Origin: Streptomyces sp. P9-A4
GTDB lineage: Bacteria; Actinomycetota; Actinomycetes; Streptomycetales; Streptomycetaceae
Length of the DNA: 64,000 bases
Assembly (NCBI RefSeq): GCF_036634195.1
Contig: NZ_JAZIFY010000001.1
Coordinates: forward strand, 6,024,501 to 6,088,500
Direction of reading: 5' to 3'
The notes under the pieces were generated by a model. It was not told the origin of the DNA. It searched no databases and was given only the letters and a program-made list of their open reading frames with translations. Shown in pieces: positions 54,032-62,240 of the stretch (positions are counted from its first letter, which is position 1; each line of letters opens with the position of its first letter). The position numbers were made by a program, and so were the translations under genes.

Positions 54032-54711
54032 GCGGGGACGCGCACCAGATAGCCGTTGTCGAGCAGCCACTTCACGTTGAGGCGCTGGCCCTCGCCCGGG
54101 TCGAGGAACGTGGCGTCCAGCTTGATCTGACGGCCACCGCCCGGCTGCTCGAACCAGGGCGCGATGGAGCCCTCCCAGACCACGAACTCCCGCGTCACCT
54201 CGTACAGGTGGTAGTCGCAGGGGAAGGCCGCGTCACGGGTGTTGAGGTTCTGCGGGGGCAGCGCGCGCTTGGCGTAGGCGTCACCGGCCGGGGCCAGGTA
54301 GCCGCCGTACTCCGAGCCGAAGCGGTCCAGCCTCTCGCCCTCGACGAGCAGCTCGGGCGCCTTGTCGACGGTGCCGTTGACCTCGCCGAAGCCGTCGTTC
54401 GGCGGGTACTTCCAGCTGCCGGTGTCGGCCGGACCCTCCCAGTACTTCTTGAGGAAGTCGGCCGAGGACAGACCACCGGTCCGGTGGTACCGGTTGAGCA
54501 GCGGGCCCACCGGCTCCTGCCACTTCTTCGGCAGGAACTTCGGGCCGAGCCGCTTGTCGCCCTGGAACTCCCCGGTGCAGGGGGCCGGCGGCGCGGCGGC
54601 GGGCTTCTCGGCGGGCACGGCCTGCGCCGCGGGGGCGGCGGCGAGGGCGGCGGTGACGCCCATGGCGGCGAGGACTGCACGGATCCTGAAGGCGGTACGG
54701 CTGCGCTCCAC
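54028..54711 (-). CDS. Secreted TNT-domain protein (predicted NAD glycohydrolase toxin)
   Basis: 227 residues from the GTG at 54711 (GGGAGCC upstream). Signal peptide: FRIRAVLAAMGVTAALAAAP ending in AQA. The C-terminal 100 residues fit the tuberculosis necrotizing toxin fold: LDRFGSEYGGYLAPAGDAYA, RALPPQNL, YHLYEVTREFVVWEGSIAPW and FEQPGGGRQIKLD, with the conserved Arg, Tyr-His and Gln positions used for NAD cleavage in TNT. The preceding 90 residues hold one cysteine (PCTGEF), possibly paired with CDYH. Expected to be exported and to hydrolyse NAD in a target or on the surface. The next gene is coupled to it. Confidence 0.85.
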   Translation of the reverse strand: MERSRTAFRIRAVLAAMGVTAALAAAPAAQAVPAEKPAAAPPAPCTGEFQGDKRLGPKFLPKKWQEPVGPLLNRYHRTGGLSSADFLKKYWEGPADTGSWKYPPNDGFGEVNGTVDKAPELLVEGERLDRFGSEYGGYLAPAGDAYAKRALPPQNLNTRDAAFPCDYHLYEVTREFVVWEGSIAPWFEQPGGGRQIKLDATFLDPGEGQRLNVKWLLDNGYLVRVPA

Positions 54712-54822
54712 GCGGAGGCTCCCTGGGGTGGGTGGTCAGTGGCCGCGGCACACAGTAGTGGATCATCTGCGCAGAGTGACCGCACGCGGGCGGAATCCGG
54801 CCAGGCGCGCCGTCCGGGCCGG

Positions 54823-55428
54823 TCAGGCCCTGCGGAGTCCGCTGAGGAGCAGTTCGGCCAGCTGTTCGTACGCCTCCGCGTCGGCGAGGCCGGTCGCCGC
54901 GGCGACCTGGCGCCGCTGGATGCGGACCATCACCGAGGAGATGACGTCGGCCGCGAAGGTCACGTGCACCTCGCGGAAGACCCCCGCCCGCACGCCCTCC
55001 TCGATGAGCTGCTGGACCCGGCCGGCCGCCGCGCGCGTGTTGCGCTCGTAGACCTCCGCCGCCGGTTCGAATCCGGCCACGTCGTCGAAGAACTGCGGCG
55101 AGACCGGCGCCAGCTCGGCCGAAACCGCCCGCAGATAGGCGGCGAGCCGCTCCGCCGGATCGGTCGCGGCGGCGAGCCCCGCCTCGACCCGAGCCGTGGC
55201 GCGCCGGAAGAAGTGCACGACGGCGGCGCGGACCAGCTGCTCCTTGCTGCCGGCCAGGCCGTACAGGGTCCGCTTCGAGCAGCGCAGCCGGGCGGCGAGA
55301 TCGTCGAGCGTCAGCTGGGCGAAGCCCTCGCCGACGAGGAGGGCGACGAGCTCCTCGAAGAGGGCGGAGCGGCGCGCCGCACCGCGGCCCGTCAGCTTCG
55401 GGGCGTCGGCGGCTGAGGTCTCGATCAC
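54823..55428 (-). CDS. TetR family regulator
   Basis: 201 residues from the GTG at 55428; the frame is open to 55473. The helix-turn-helix reads LTLDDLAARLRCSKRTLYGL, unusual in having LAGSKEQLV where most TetR proteins have FxSKEEL. The C-terminal ligand domain contains FDDVAGFEPAAEVYERNTRA. It is divergent from the acyl-CoA dehydrogenase gene with a 14-bp palindrome between them, so it probably represses that gene and itself in response to an acyl-CoA or related effector. Confidence 0.88.
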   Translation of the reverse strand: MIETSAADAPKLTGRGAARRSALFEELVALLVGEGFAQLTLDDLAARLRCSKRTLYGLAGSKEQLVRAAVVHFFRRATARVEAGLAAATDPAERLAAYLRAVSAELAPVSPQFFDDVAGFEPAAEVYERNTRAAAGRVQQLIEEGVRAGVFREVHVTFAADVISSVMVRIQRRQVAAATGLADAEAYEQLAELLLSGLRRA

Positions 55429-55493
55429 CCGGCCAGTATTCCAGGCCGGTGTTCCCGGGGGTGTCGGGGACACCCTTCTGCGCTACGCTCAGC

Positions 55494-55507
55494 GGTACTG
55501 CAGTACC
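55494..55507. promoter_or_regulatory. Palindromic operator candidate
   Basis: GGTACTGCAGTACC is a perfect 14-bp palindrome followed at once by a further half-site (CAGTACC at 55515-55521). It lies 36 bases before the acyl-CoA dehydrogenase start and 65 bases from the tetR start. The tandem layout suits a TetR dimer pair. Confidence 0.55.
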
Positions 55508-55543
55508 TGCCCCAGTACCACTTTGCGCGCCGCTGGAGTCGCC

Positions 55544-56695
55544 ATGGATGTCGACCGCCTGCTTCCCACCCCCGAAGCGGCGGACCTCATCGCCCTCACC
55601 CGGGAGATCGCCGACAAGGAGCTCTCTCCCAAGGTGGACGAGTACGAGGCCGCCGAGACCTATCCCGAAGGGCTCTTCGCCACCCTCGGAGAGGCGGGCC
55701 TGCTCGGTCTGCCGTACCCCGAGGAGTACGGCGGCGGAGGCCAGCCCTACGAGGTCTACCTCCAGGTCCTGGAGGAACTCGCCGCCCGCTGGGCGGCCGT
55801 CGCGGTCGCCACCAGCGTCCACACCCTGGCCTGCCACCCGCTGCACACCTTCGGCACCACCGAGCAGAAGGAGCGCTGGCTGCCCGAGATGCTGGAGGGC
55901 CGGAACGTCGGCGGCTACAGCCTCTCCGAGCCGCAGGCCGGCTCCGACGCCGCCGCCCTCAGCTGCAAGGCCGAGCGCCAGGACGACGGCAGCGGCTACC
56001 GGATCAACGGCACCAAGGCGTGGATCACCCACGGCGGCAAGGCCGGCTTCTACGCGCTCTTCGCGCGGACCGCGCCCGGCAGCCACGGCATCTCCTGCTT
56101 CCTCGCCCCCGGTGCCACCGAGGGCCTGAGCTTCGGCGCCCCCGAACGCAAGATGGGCCTCCAGGCCGTCCCCACCACCTCCGCGTACTGGGACGGCGCC
56201 CTCCTGGAAGCCGACCGGCTCGTCGGGGACGAGGGCCAGGGCCTCCAGATCGCGTTCAGCGCCCTGGACAGCGGCCGTCTCGGCATCGCCGCCTGTGCCA
56301 CGGGCCTGGCCCAGGCCGCACTGGACGCCGCCGTGGACTATGCCAACGAGCGCACGACCTTCGGCCGCCGCATCGTCGACCACCAGGGCCTCGGCTTCCT
56401 GCTGGCCGACATGGCCGCCTCGGTCGACGCGGCCCGCGCCACCTACCTGGACGCGGCCCGCCGCCGCGACCTCGGCCGCCCCTTCAGCCGCCAGGCCAGC
56501 GCGGCCAAGCTCATCGCCACGGACACGGCCATGAAGGTCACCACGGACGCCGTCCAGGTCCTCGGCGGCTACGGCTACACCCGCGACTTCCCGGTCGAGC
56601 GCTATATGCGCGAAGCGAAGATCACCCAGATCTTCGAGGGAACGAACCAGATCCAGCGACTGGTGATCAGCAGGGGGCTGGCGCGGCCGGCGTGA
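55544..56695 (+). CDS. Acyl-CoA dehydrogenase
   Basis: 383 residues from the ATG at 55544; the open frame continues upstream over the tetR gene but without homology. Typical three-domain layout: N-terminal helices, middle beta domain with YSLSEPQAGSDAAALSCKAE (FAD-binding, near 125-145) and INGTKAWITHGGKAGFYALF, and C-terminal helices with VLGGYGYTRDFPVERYMREA and the catalytic Glu region IFEGTNQIQRLVISR. It oxidises an acyl-CoA to its 2-enoyl form and passes electrons to ETF, encoded at the right end of this window. Confidence 0.94.
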   Translation: MDVDRLLPTPEAADLIALTREIADKELSPKVDEYEAAETYPEGLFATLGEAGLLGLPYPEEYGGGGQPYEVYLQVLEELAARWAAVAVATSVHTLACHPLHTFGTTEQKERWLPEMLEGRNVGGYSLSEPQAGSDAAALSCKAERQDDGSGYRINGTKAWITHGGKAGFYALFARTAPGSHGISCFLAPGATEGLSFGAPERKMGLQAVPTTSAYWDGALLEADRLVGDEGQGLQIAFSALDSGRLGIAACATGLAQAALDAAVDYANERTTFGRRIVDHQGLGFLLADMAASVDAARATYLDAARRRDLGRPFSRQASAAKLIATDTAMKVTTDAVQVLGGYGYTRDFPVERYMREAKITQIFEGTNQIQRLVISRGLARPA

Positions 56696-56718
56696 TCGCG
56701 GGCGCCGGCGGCGTCGGC

Positions 56719-57396
56719 TCACAAGGAGCGGTGGGCCACCGGGAGCGGCAGACCGCCGGGGGCTCGGACGGCCCCGGCGCCCCCGTGGAGGAGCCGGTGT
56801 GAGCCGGCCCTTCCGAGGAGGGTGGCGATCTCGGTGAAGCCGTGGCGGTCGGCGTGTTCCAGGGCCGTGCGGCCGTGGGGGTCCGGGAGCGCGGGGTCCG
56901 CGCCCGCCGCCAGGAGGAGGGCGACTACGTCCCGGTGGTCGCGGCCACCGGAGCCGAGGATCACGGCCTCCAGGAGGGCCGTCCAGCCGAGCCTGTTCAC
57001 GTGGTCGACATCGACGGCCGTCTCCCGCAGCAGGGCGCGGACATAGGCGACGTGGCCCCGCTCGGCCGCCGGGATCAGGGCCGTACCGCCGTAGCGGTTG
57101 GTGAGGCCCGGGTCAGGGCCCGCGGGGAGCAGCGTCCGCATCATCGCGACGCTGCCCGTGACGCCGGTGACCAGCCACGGGCTGTCGGACCGGTCGTCCT
57201 GGGCGTTCGGGTCCGCGCCCGCCGCGAGGAGCAGTCGCGCGGCGGGCACGTGGTCGTGCCGGGCGGCCCGCAGCAGCGGGGTGCGGCGGTGCCGGTCCCG
57301 GGCGTCGACCCGGGCTCCCGCTTCGAGCGCCGCGCGGACGGCGACGGTGTCACCGTGCGCGGCGGCCGTCAGGAGGGTGTCGTCGAGCGTCTTCAT
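56719..57396 (-). CDS. Ankyrin repeat protein
   Basis: 225 residues from the ATG at 57396 (GAGGAGC upstream). Five or six ankyrin repeats are visible, for example LLTAAAHGDTVAVRAALEAG, RTPLLRAARHDHVPAARLLL, GTALIPAAERGHVAYVRALL and GRTALEHADRHGFTEIATLL. No signal peptide or catalytic domain. It follows the HbpS-like gene by 32 bases in the same direction, so they probably form an operon. The role is protein binding; the partner is unknown. Confidence 0.9.
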   Translation of the reverse strand: MKTLDDTLLTAAAHGDTVAVRAALEAGARVDARDRHRRTPLLRAARHDHVPAARLLLAAGADPNAQDDRSDSPWLVTGVTGSVAMMRTLLPAGPDPGLTNRYGGTALIPAAERGHVAYVRALLRETAVDVDHVNRLGWTALLEAVILGSGGRDHRDVVALLLAAGADPALPDPHGRTALEHADRHGFTEIATLLGRAGSHRLLHGGAGAVRAPGGLPLPVAHRSL

Positions 57397-57428
57397 GACG
57401 GTGCTCCTCGGGCGCGGGCGGGTGGCGG

Positions 57429-58004
57429 TTACTTGCCGAGCGAGGCGACGCCGGCCTGGGCGAACTTCTCGTCGAGGTCGCCGGAGGGGGCGCCCGCGAC
57501 ACCGATGCCCGCGATGGGCGCGCCCTTGGCGGTGACCGGGGCGCCGCCGGCGAGGAAGAGGGTGCCGGGGATGTCCTTGAGGGTGGGGGCGTTGGTGAGG
57601 CGCTTGGCGAGTTCGGAGGTCGGGGCGTTCCAGGAGACGGCGGTGTAGGCCTTCTTCACGGCCGACTCGTAGGACTGCGGGCCGGCGCCGTCGCCGCGGA
57701 GGGTGACGACGGTGTTGCCGTTGCGGTCGACGACGGCGACGGAGACGCGCTGGTTCTCCTTCTCGGCGGCGTCCAGCGTGGCCTGCGCGGCCTTCGTCGC
57801 GGCCTCGATCGTCAGGTGCGTCGACTGCGTGGTGTTCTTGTTCTTGGCGTCCGCCTTGGCGACCGCGGCGGCGGGCGCCGCAGCCGTGTTCTCGCCGGTG
57901 GCGCTGGCCGAGTAGGCACCGAAGCCACCGAGAGCGAGCGCGGCGACGATCGCCCCACCGGTCACGACACGGGTGCGCGAGGTGGCCTTCTTCACGTGCT
58001 TCAT
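57429..58004 (-). CDS. hbpS: HbpS-like secreted heme-binding protein
   Basis: 191 residues from the ATG at 58004. Signal peptide: TRVVTGGAIVAALALGGFGA then YSASA. The GlcG/HbpS domain is read as TIEAATKAAQATLDAAEKEN, SVAVVDRNGNTVVTLRGDGA, SYESAVKKAYTAVSWNAPTS and FLAGGAPVTAKGAPIAGIGV. From memory it is close to HbpS of Streptomyces reticuli, an extracellular heme-binding sensor that modulates the SenS-SenR redox two-component system. No senS/senR-like genes are next to it here, so it may be a paralogue with another partner. Confidence 0.85.
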   Translation of the reverse strand: MKHVKKATSRTRVVTGGAIVAALALGGFGAYSASATGENTAAAPAAAVAKADAKNKNTTQSTHLTIEAATKAAQATLDAAEKENQRVSVAVVDRNGNTVVTLRGDGAGPQSYESAVKKAYTAVSWNAPTSELAKRLTNAPTLKDIPGTLFLAGGAPVTAKGAPIAGIGVAGAPSGDLDEKFAQAGVASLGK

Positions 58005-58146
58005 GGGATCTGCTCCAGTGAACTCGGTGGGATGCGCGGGCCGTCGGTGCTCCATGGCCCGCTTCCCTTCCATCCTGGGGCCGGTGTCCCGGGTGACCGG
58101 TCGTCGTCCCGGCTGCACCCGGCGCCCGCAACGGTGGACCCCGGGG

Positions 58147-59073
58147 TCAGCCGATCGGTCGACCCCGCCCGGTTCCCGCCGGGCCCTGGTCCTCCGCCCA
58201 CCGCGCGGCCAGCTCGGTGAAGGCGCGGGCCGCCGCGCTCCGGTAACCGGCGGCGCGGCGCAGCAGGGTGACCCCCCGGGACGGCAGGGCGGGGGAGAGG
58301 GGGACGGGGCTCAGATGCGGGTGGTCGCGGGTGACGGCGTCGGGCAGGACGGTGGCCAGCGCGGTGTGCCGGACGATCTCGGTGAGGGCGCCGACGGCGT
58401 TGGCCTCCACCGCGATCCGGGGCCGGAGGCCGTGCTCGGAGACGTATGCGTCGATGTGCCGCCGGGTGGCGAAGTCCCGGCTGAGCAGGGCCAGCTGATG
58501 GTGGTTCAGTTCCTCGGCGGGCACCGGCTCCGTACGGCCGGCGAAGGGGTGTCCGGGGCCGACGACGAGGCCGAGGGTCTCGTCGAACAGCGCGGTGGCC
58601 TCGACGCCCGGGAGGTGGCCGCCCTGGAACGCGATGCCGAGGTCGAGGCGGTCCGCGAGGAGTTCGGCCTCGATGTGGTCCTGGGTCAGCTCCCGCACCT
58701 CCACGGTGATGCCGGGGTGACGGCCGTGGAAGGCGGCCACCAGAGGGCCGGTGAGGTACGCGGTGAAGGTGGGCGTGGCGGCGAGCCGCAGCCGGCCCCG
58801 GGCGAGGTCGTGGACGTCCAGCACCGCCCGCTCGCCCGCCGCCAGGTCCTGGAGCGCCCGCCGGGCGTACCCCGCGTAGGCCTCCCCGGCGTCGGTGAGG
58901 CGCACGGTGCGGCCACCGCGGTCGAGGAGCAGCACCCCGAGGGCCTTCTCCAGCTGCTTGATCTGCTGGGAGAGCGTGGGCTGGGCGATCCGGAGCTCTT
59001 CGGCGGCGCGGGTGAAGCTGGCGTGTTCGGCGACGGCGAGCAGATAGCGGAGATGGCGGAGTTCCGGCTGCAT
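58147..59073 (-). CDS. cynR: LysR family regulator of the cyn operon
   Basis: 308 residues from the ATG at 59073; an in-frame start at 59094 would place the operator inside the gene and is rejected. The N-terminal HTH reads HLRYLLAVAEHASFTRAAEE then LRIAQPTLSQQIKQLEKALG. The effector domain (about 90-295) is typical, with LDLGIAFQGGHLPGVEATAL. It is divergent from cynT and cynS, as in E. coli cynR-cynTS, so cyanate-dependent activation is expected. A T-N11-A type inverted repeat sits nine bases before its start. Confidence 0.9.
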   Translation of the reverse strand: MQPELRHLRYLLAVAEHASFTRAAEELRIAQPTLSQQIKQLEKALGVLLLDRGGRTVRLTDAGEAYAGYARRALQDLAAGERAVLDVHDLARGRLRLAATPTFTAYLTGPLVAAFHGRHPGITVEVRELTQDHIEAELLADRLDLGIAFQGGHLPGVEATALFDETLGLVVGPGHPFAGRTEPVPAEELNHHQLALLSRDFATRRHIDAYVSEHGLRPRIAVEANAVGALTEIVRHTALATVLPDAVTRDHPHLSPVPLSPALPSRGVTLLRRAAGYRSAAARAFTELAARWAEDQGPAGTGRGRPIG

Positions 59074-59081
59074 ACGATCGA

Positions 59082-59100
59082 CTATAGATCGCATCTATAG
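59082..59100. promoter_or_regulatory. CynR (LysR-type) operator
   Basis: CTATAGATCGCATCTATAG is a perfect inverted repeat of 8 bp with a 3-base centre, containing the LysR T-N11-A core. A further half-site GCTATAGG occurs at about 59126-59133, a likely activation site nearer the cynT start. Confidence 0.8.
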
Positions 59101-59156
59101 CAGACATCGACAGCAGGTCTTGGACGCTATAGGTCCAGCTCGTGCATGGTGAGGAC

Positions 59157-59753
59157 ATGCCTCATCTCGCCGAGGGAATCGCCCGCTTCCAGCGGGAGGT
59201 CTTCCCTGCCAAGGCCGGCCTCTTCGCCCGCCTGGCCACCGCCCACCGTCCCGGGACGCTGTTCATCGGCTGCTCGGACGCCCGCGTCGTACCCGAACTG
59301 ATCACCCAGACCGACCCCGGTGAACTCTTCGTCATCCGCACCGCCGGGAACCTCGTCCCCGCCCACACCCCGGGCACCGACGGGGTCGCCGCCGGAGTCG
59401 AGTACGCCGTCACCGTCCTCGGCGTGCGGGACGTCATCGTCTGCGGGCACTCCGCCTGCGGCGCGATGACCGCGCTCGCCGAGGGCAGCGACCTGACCGG
59501 CGCGCCCGCCGTGGCCAACTGGCTCCGGCACGCCGACGCCTCCCTGGCCCGCACCGCCGCGGCCGGGCGGGCGGGTGACGTGGCCGCCCTGGTGCGCGAG
59601 AACGTCGCCGCGCAGCTGGCGAACCTCGCCACCCACCCGTCGGTGGCCCGCGCCCTCGCCGAGGGAGACATCCGGCTGCACGGCTGGGTCTTCGACATCG
59701 CCGACGGCACCGTCGAGGAGCTGCCGGGCGCCCCCGCCCGGGCCGCCGCCTGA
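59157..59753 (+). CDS. cynT: Beta-class carbonic anhydrase of the cyanate operon
   Basis: 198 residues from the ATG at 59157 (GGTGAGG upstream). Zinc ligands are Cys in IGCSDARVVPEL near 39 and His and Cys in CGHSACGAMTAL near 100. The CSDAR Asp-Arg dyad is present. In the cyn operon this enzyme keeps bicarbonate available for cyanase, which consumes it. It is followed by cynS after 50 bases. Confidence 0.92.
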   Translation: MPHLAEGIARFQREVFPAKAGLFARLATAHRPGTLFIGCSDARVVPELITQTDPGELFVIRTAGNLVPAHTPGTDGVAAGVEYAVTVLGVRDVIVCGHSACGAMTALAEGSDLTGAPAVANWLRHADASLARTAAAGRAGDVAALVRENVAAQLANLATHPSVARALAEGDIRLHGWVFDIADGTVEELPGAPARAAA

Positions 59754-59803
59754 CCCCCACCCGAAGAACCCTTCCTCCACCCTCCTGAAAGGACGTACCT
59801 CTC

Positions 59804-60274
59804 ATGGTGCACGCCCAGTTCGACCCCACCGCCCGTCGTGAGCTCGCCCTCGCCGCCGTCGAGGCCAAGACCGTCAAGGACCTGAGCTGGCAGGAGATCG
59901 CCGACGCCACCGGCTTCTCCGTCGCCTTCGTCACCGCCGCCGTCCTCGGCCAGCACGCCCTGCCCGAGCCGGCCGCCCGGGCCGTCGCCGGACTCCTCGG
60001 CCTGGACGAGGACGCCGTACGGCTGCTCCAGACGATCCCCACCCGGGGCTCCCTGGACGGCGCCGTCCCGACCGACCCGACGATCTACCGCTTCTACGAG
60101 ATGCTCCAGGTCTACGGGACCACGCTGAAGGCCCTGGTCCACGAGGAGTTCGGCGACGGCATCATCTCCGCGATCAACTTCCGGCTGGACGTGAAGAAGG
60201 TCGCCGACCCCGAGGGCGGCGAGCGCGCGGTGATCACCCTGGACGGCAAGTACCTGCCGACCAAGCCCTTCTGA
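59804..60274 (+). CDS. cynS: Cyanate hydratase (cyanase)
   Basis: 156 residues, the usual size. An N-terminal helical HTH-like domain ([20 protein letters not shown]) is followed by the catalytic domain with [20 protein letters not shown] and [20 protein letters not shown], which contain the active-site Arg, Glu and Ser of the decameric enzyme. It converts cyanate and bicarbonate to ammonia and CO2. The ribosome-binding site is GAAAGGA. Confidence 0.95.
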   Translation: MVHAQFDPTARRELALAAVEAKTVKDLSWQEIADATGFSVAFVTAAVLGQHALPEPAARAVAGLLGLDEDAVRLLQTIPTRGSLDGAVPTDPTIYRFYEMLQVYGTTLKALVHEEFGDGIISAINFRLDVKKVADPEGGERAVITLDGKYLPTKPF

Positions 60275-60309
60275 CCGCGCTCCCGCACCCGGCCCCTCCT
60301 TCGTGTCGA

Positions 60310-60352
60310 CGCGCTCCCGGACGGCCGCCCCGGTTCCGCTTCCGGGAGCGCG
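60310..60352. terminator. Terminator of cynTS
   Basis: Arms CGCGCTCCCGG (60310-60320) and CCGGGAGCGCG (60342-60352), an 11-bp stem with a 21-base loop. Confidence 0.6.
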
Positions 60353-60476
60353 GCCTGCGGTTCTATGGTGGGCGGCGCAGATCGCGCGGACCGCGCGGTC
60401 CCTCGCGGGCACGCGCCCGATCCGGCGGCCAACCCGGCGGCAGGGTCGCCCCCGCACGACACGAACGAGGAGTTCC

Positions 60477-61238
60477 ATGGACATCGCCGGCTCCGCCGCT
60501 CTCGTCACCGGTGCCGCCTCCGGGCTCGGCGCCGCCACCGCGGCGGCGCTCGCCGCCCGGGGTGCCACCGTGTACGGACTCGACCTGGACAAGGCCGTGG
60601 CCGCCGCCGGGCCGCTGCCCGAGGGCGTCCGGCTGCTCGCCGCCGACGTCACCGACGAGGACCAGGTCCGCGAGGCCCTCGCCGCGATCGACGCCGACGG
60701 CGCCGAGCTGCGGCTCGCCGTGAACTGCGCCGGCATCGCCCCCTCCGCCCGCATCCTGGGCCGCGGGGGACCGCACGACCTCGACCTGTTCCGGGCCGTG
60801 CTCAACGTCAACCTGCTCGGCACGTTCAACGTGATGCGGCTCGCCGCCGAGGCCATCGCGCGCCACGAGCCCGACGAACACGGGCAGCGCGGCCTCGTCG
60901 TCAACACCGCCTCCATCGCCGCCTTCGAGGGCCAGGTCGGCCAGATCGCGTACGCCGCCTCCAAGGCGGGCGTCGCGGGCATGACGGTCACCGCCGCCCG
61001 TGACCTGGCGCAGTTCGGCATCCGGGTCGTCACCATCGCCCCCGGCATCGTGGACACCCCGATGATGGCCGGGTTCGGCGAGGACGTCAGGGCCGGTCTG
61101 GCCGCGAGCGTCACCTTCCCGCAGCGCCTCGCGCGCCCGGAGGAGTACGCCCGTCTCGTGACGATGGTCGCCGAGCACGACTACCTCAACGGCGAGACGA
61201 TCCGGATGGACGGCGCGCTGCGGATGACCGCCCGCTGA
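60477..61238 (+). CDS. SDR family dehydrogenase (3-hydroxyacyl-CoA dehydrogenase type II-like)
   Basis: 253 residues from the ATG at 60477 (GAGGAG upstream). NAD-binding ALVTGAASGLGAATAAALAA near residue 10, NAG-type motif VNCAGIAPSARILG near 83, catalytic Ser in NTASIAAFEGQVGQ and YAASKAG near 160. The pattern RLAAEAIARHEPDEHGQRGL between helices and the C-terminal MMAGFGEDVRAGLAASVTFP is typical of HSD10-like 3-hydroxyacyl-CoA dehydrogenases. This agrees with the acyl-CoA dehydrogenase and ETF genes nearby. Confidence 0.88.
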   Translation: MDIAGSAALVTGAASGLGAATAAALAARGATVYGLDLDKAVAAAGPLPEGVRLLAADVTDEDQVREALAAIDADGAELRLAVNCAGIAPSARILGRGGPHDLDLFRAVLNVNLLGTFNVMRLAAEAIARHEPDEHGQRGLVVNTASIAAFEGQVGQIAYAASKAGVAGMTVTAARDLAQFGIRVVTIAPGIVDTPMMAGFGEDVRAGLAASVTFPQRLARPEEYARLVTMVAEHDYLNGETIRMDGALRMTAR

Positions 61239-61283
61239 GTCTCGCTCCGGAGGGGTTCCCCCGGACCTCCGTACCCTCATCGC

Positions 61284-61319
61284 AGCACTCGGTGCCGGAT
61301 TCCCCCGGCACCTAGTGCC
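61284..61319. promoter_or_regulatory. Two GGCAC-N3-GTGCC-type operators upstream of tetR
   Basis: AGCAC-TCG-GTGCC (61284-61296) and GGCAC-CTA-GTGCC (61307-61319), centres 23 bases (two helical turns) apart, just before the TetR gene at 61353. The same palindrome recurs at 62177-62189 and at 62651-62663, so they are probably sites of this TetR protein. Confidence 0.65.
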
Positions 61320-61352
61320 GCGCCGGGGCCCTTCGGGTGTTAGGTTCGGGCC

Positions 61353-62060
61353 ATGGGTACAGCGTCGACGAACTCCACGAAGCCGGCGATGCGGGACTCC
61401 CTCGTCGCCGCCGCCTTCCAGCTCTTCCTGGAACGGGGCTACGAGCAGACCACGGTCGACGACATCGTCACGCTCGCGGGCGTCGGCCGCCGGTCCTTCT
61501 TCCGGTACTTCCCGTCGAAGGAGGACGTGGTCTTCCCCGACCACGAACAGTGCCTCGCCGACATGACGCGCTTCCTCGCCGCGAGCGCCGACTCCGACGA
61601 CCCGATCGTCCGCGTCTGCGACGCCGCCCGGCTCGTCATGCGGATGTACGCCGAGAACCCCACCTTCTCCGTGCAGCGCTACCGGCTCACCCGAGAGGTG
61701 ACCGGGCTGCGCACCTACGAGCTGTCGGTGGTCTGGCGGTACGAGAAGACCCTCGGCGACTATCTGCGCACCCGGTGGGCCGACCGCAGGGACGGCACCC
61801 TGCGTGCCAATGTCGTCGCGGCGGCCGTGGTGGCGGCCCACAACCACGCCCTGCGGCACTGGCTCCGCTCGGGCGGGAAGGGCGACCCGCTGGCCGAGGT
61901 CGACGGGGCCCTGGAGTTCGTACGCGGCACCTGGGCCACCGGCCAGGCCGCGGACGCCCCGGCCGAGGAGACCGAGGACGTCGTCGTGGTGATCACCAAG
62001 CGGTCCACCCCGATGTGGCGCGTGGTGCGCGAGGTGGAGTCGAGCCTCGGCGAGGACTGA
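61353..62060 (+). CDS. TetR family regulator
   Basis: 235 residues. The HTH is standard: FQLFLERGYEQTTVDDIVTL then AGVGRRSFFRYFPSKEDVVF. The C-terminal domain includes FSVQRYRLTREVTGLRTYEL. Palindromes GGCAC-N3-GTGCC upstream of it and of the following gene suggest autoregulation and control of the zinc-ribbon protein. Acyl-CoA-type effectors are plausible from the context but not shown. Confidence 0.9.
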   Translation: MGTASTNSTKPAMRDSLVAAAFQLFLERGYEQTTVDDIVTLAGVGRRSFFRYFPSKEDVVFPDHEQCLADMTRFLAASADSDDPIVRVCDAARLVMRMYAENPTFSVQRYRLTREVTGLRTYELSVVWRYEKTLGDYLRTRWADRRDGTLRANVVAAAVVAAHNHALRHWLRSGGKGDPLAEVDGALEFVRGTWATGQAADAPAEETEDVVVVITKRSTPMWRVVREVESSLGED

Positions 62061-62176
62061 GGGGGCCGAGAGGGCTGAGAGAGCCGAGACGTCCGCTGAG
62101 CGGACGGGGGAGTCCGCTCGAATGCCTTCAGGGTTCTCGGTATCTCCGATTGAGGGAACTCGGGTCTTTATTTGTT

Positions 62177-62189
62177 GGCACTCAGTGCC
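62177..62189. promoter_or_regulatory. GGCAC-TCA-GTGCC operator upstream of the zinc-ribbon gene
   Basis: Extended by one base each side (TGGCACTCAGTGCCA). It lies 51 bases before the GTG at 62241, a position suited to block transcription. Confidence 0.65.
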
Positions 62190-62240
62190 ATATCTTGGCT
62201 CCATGCACGGTCGAGCCGCCGAGTGCGAGGAGAAGGCATC

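Noticed and set aside
59073..59094. Alternative cynR start at 59094
   Set aside because: It would put the operator inverted repeat inside the coding sequence; the ATG at 59073 begins the conserved LysR helix-turn-helix region.
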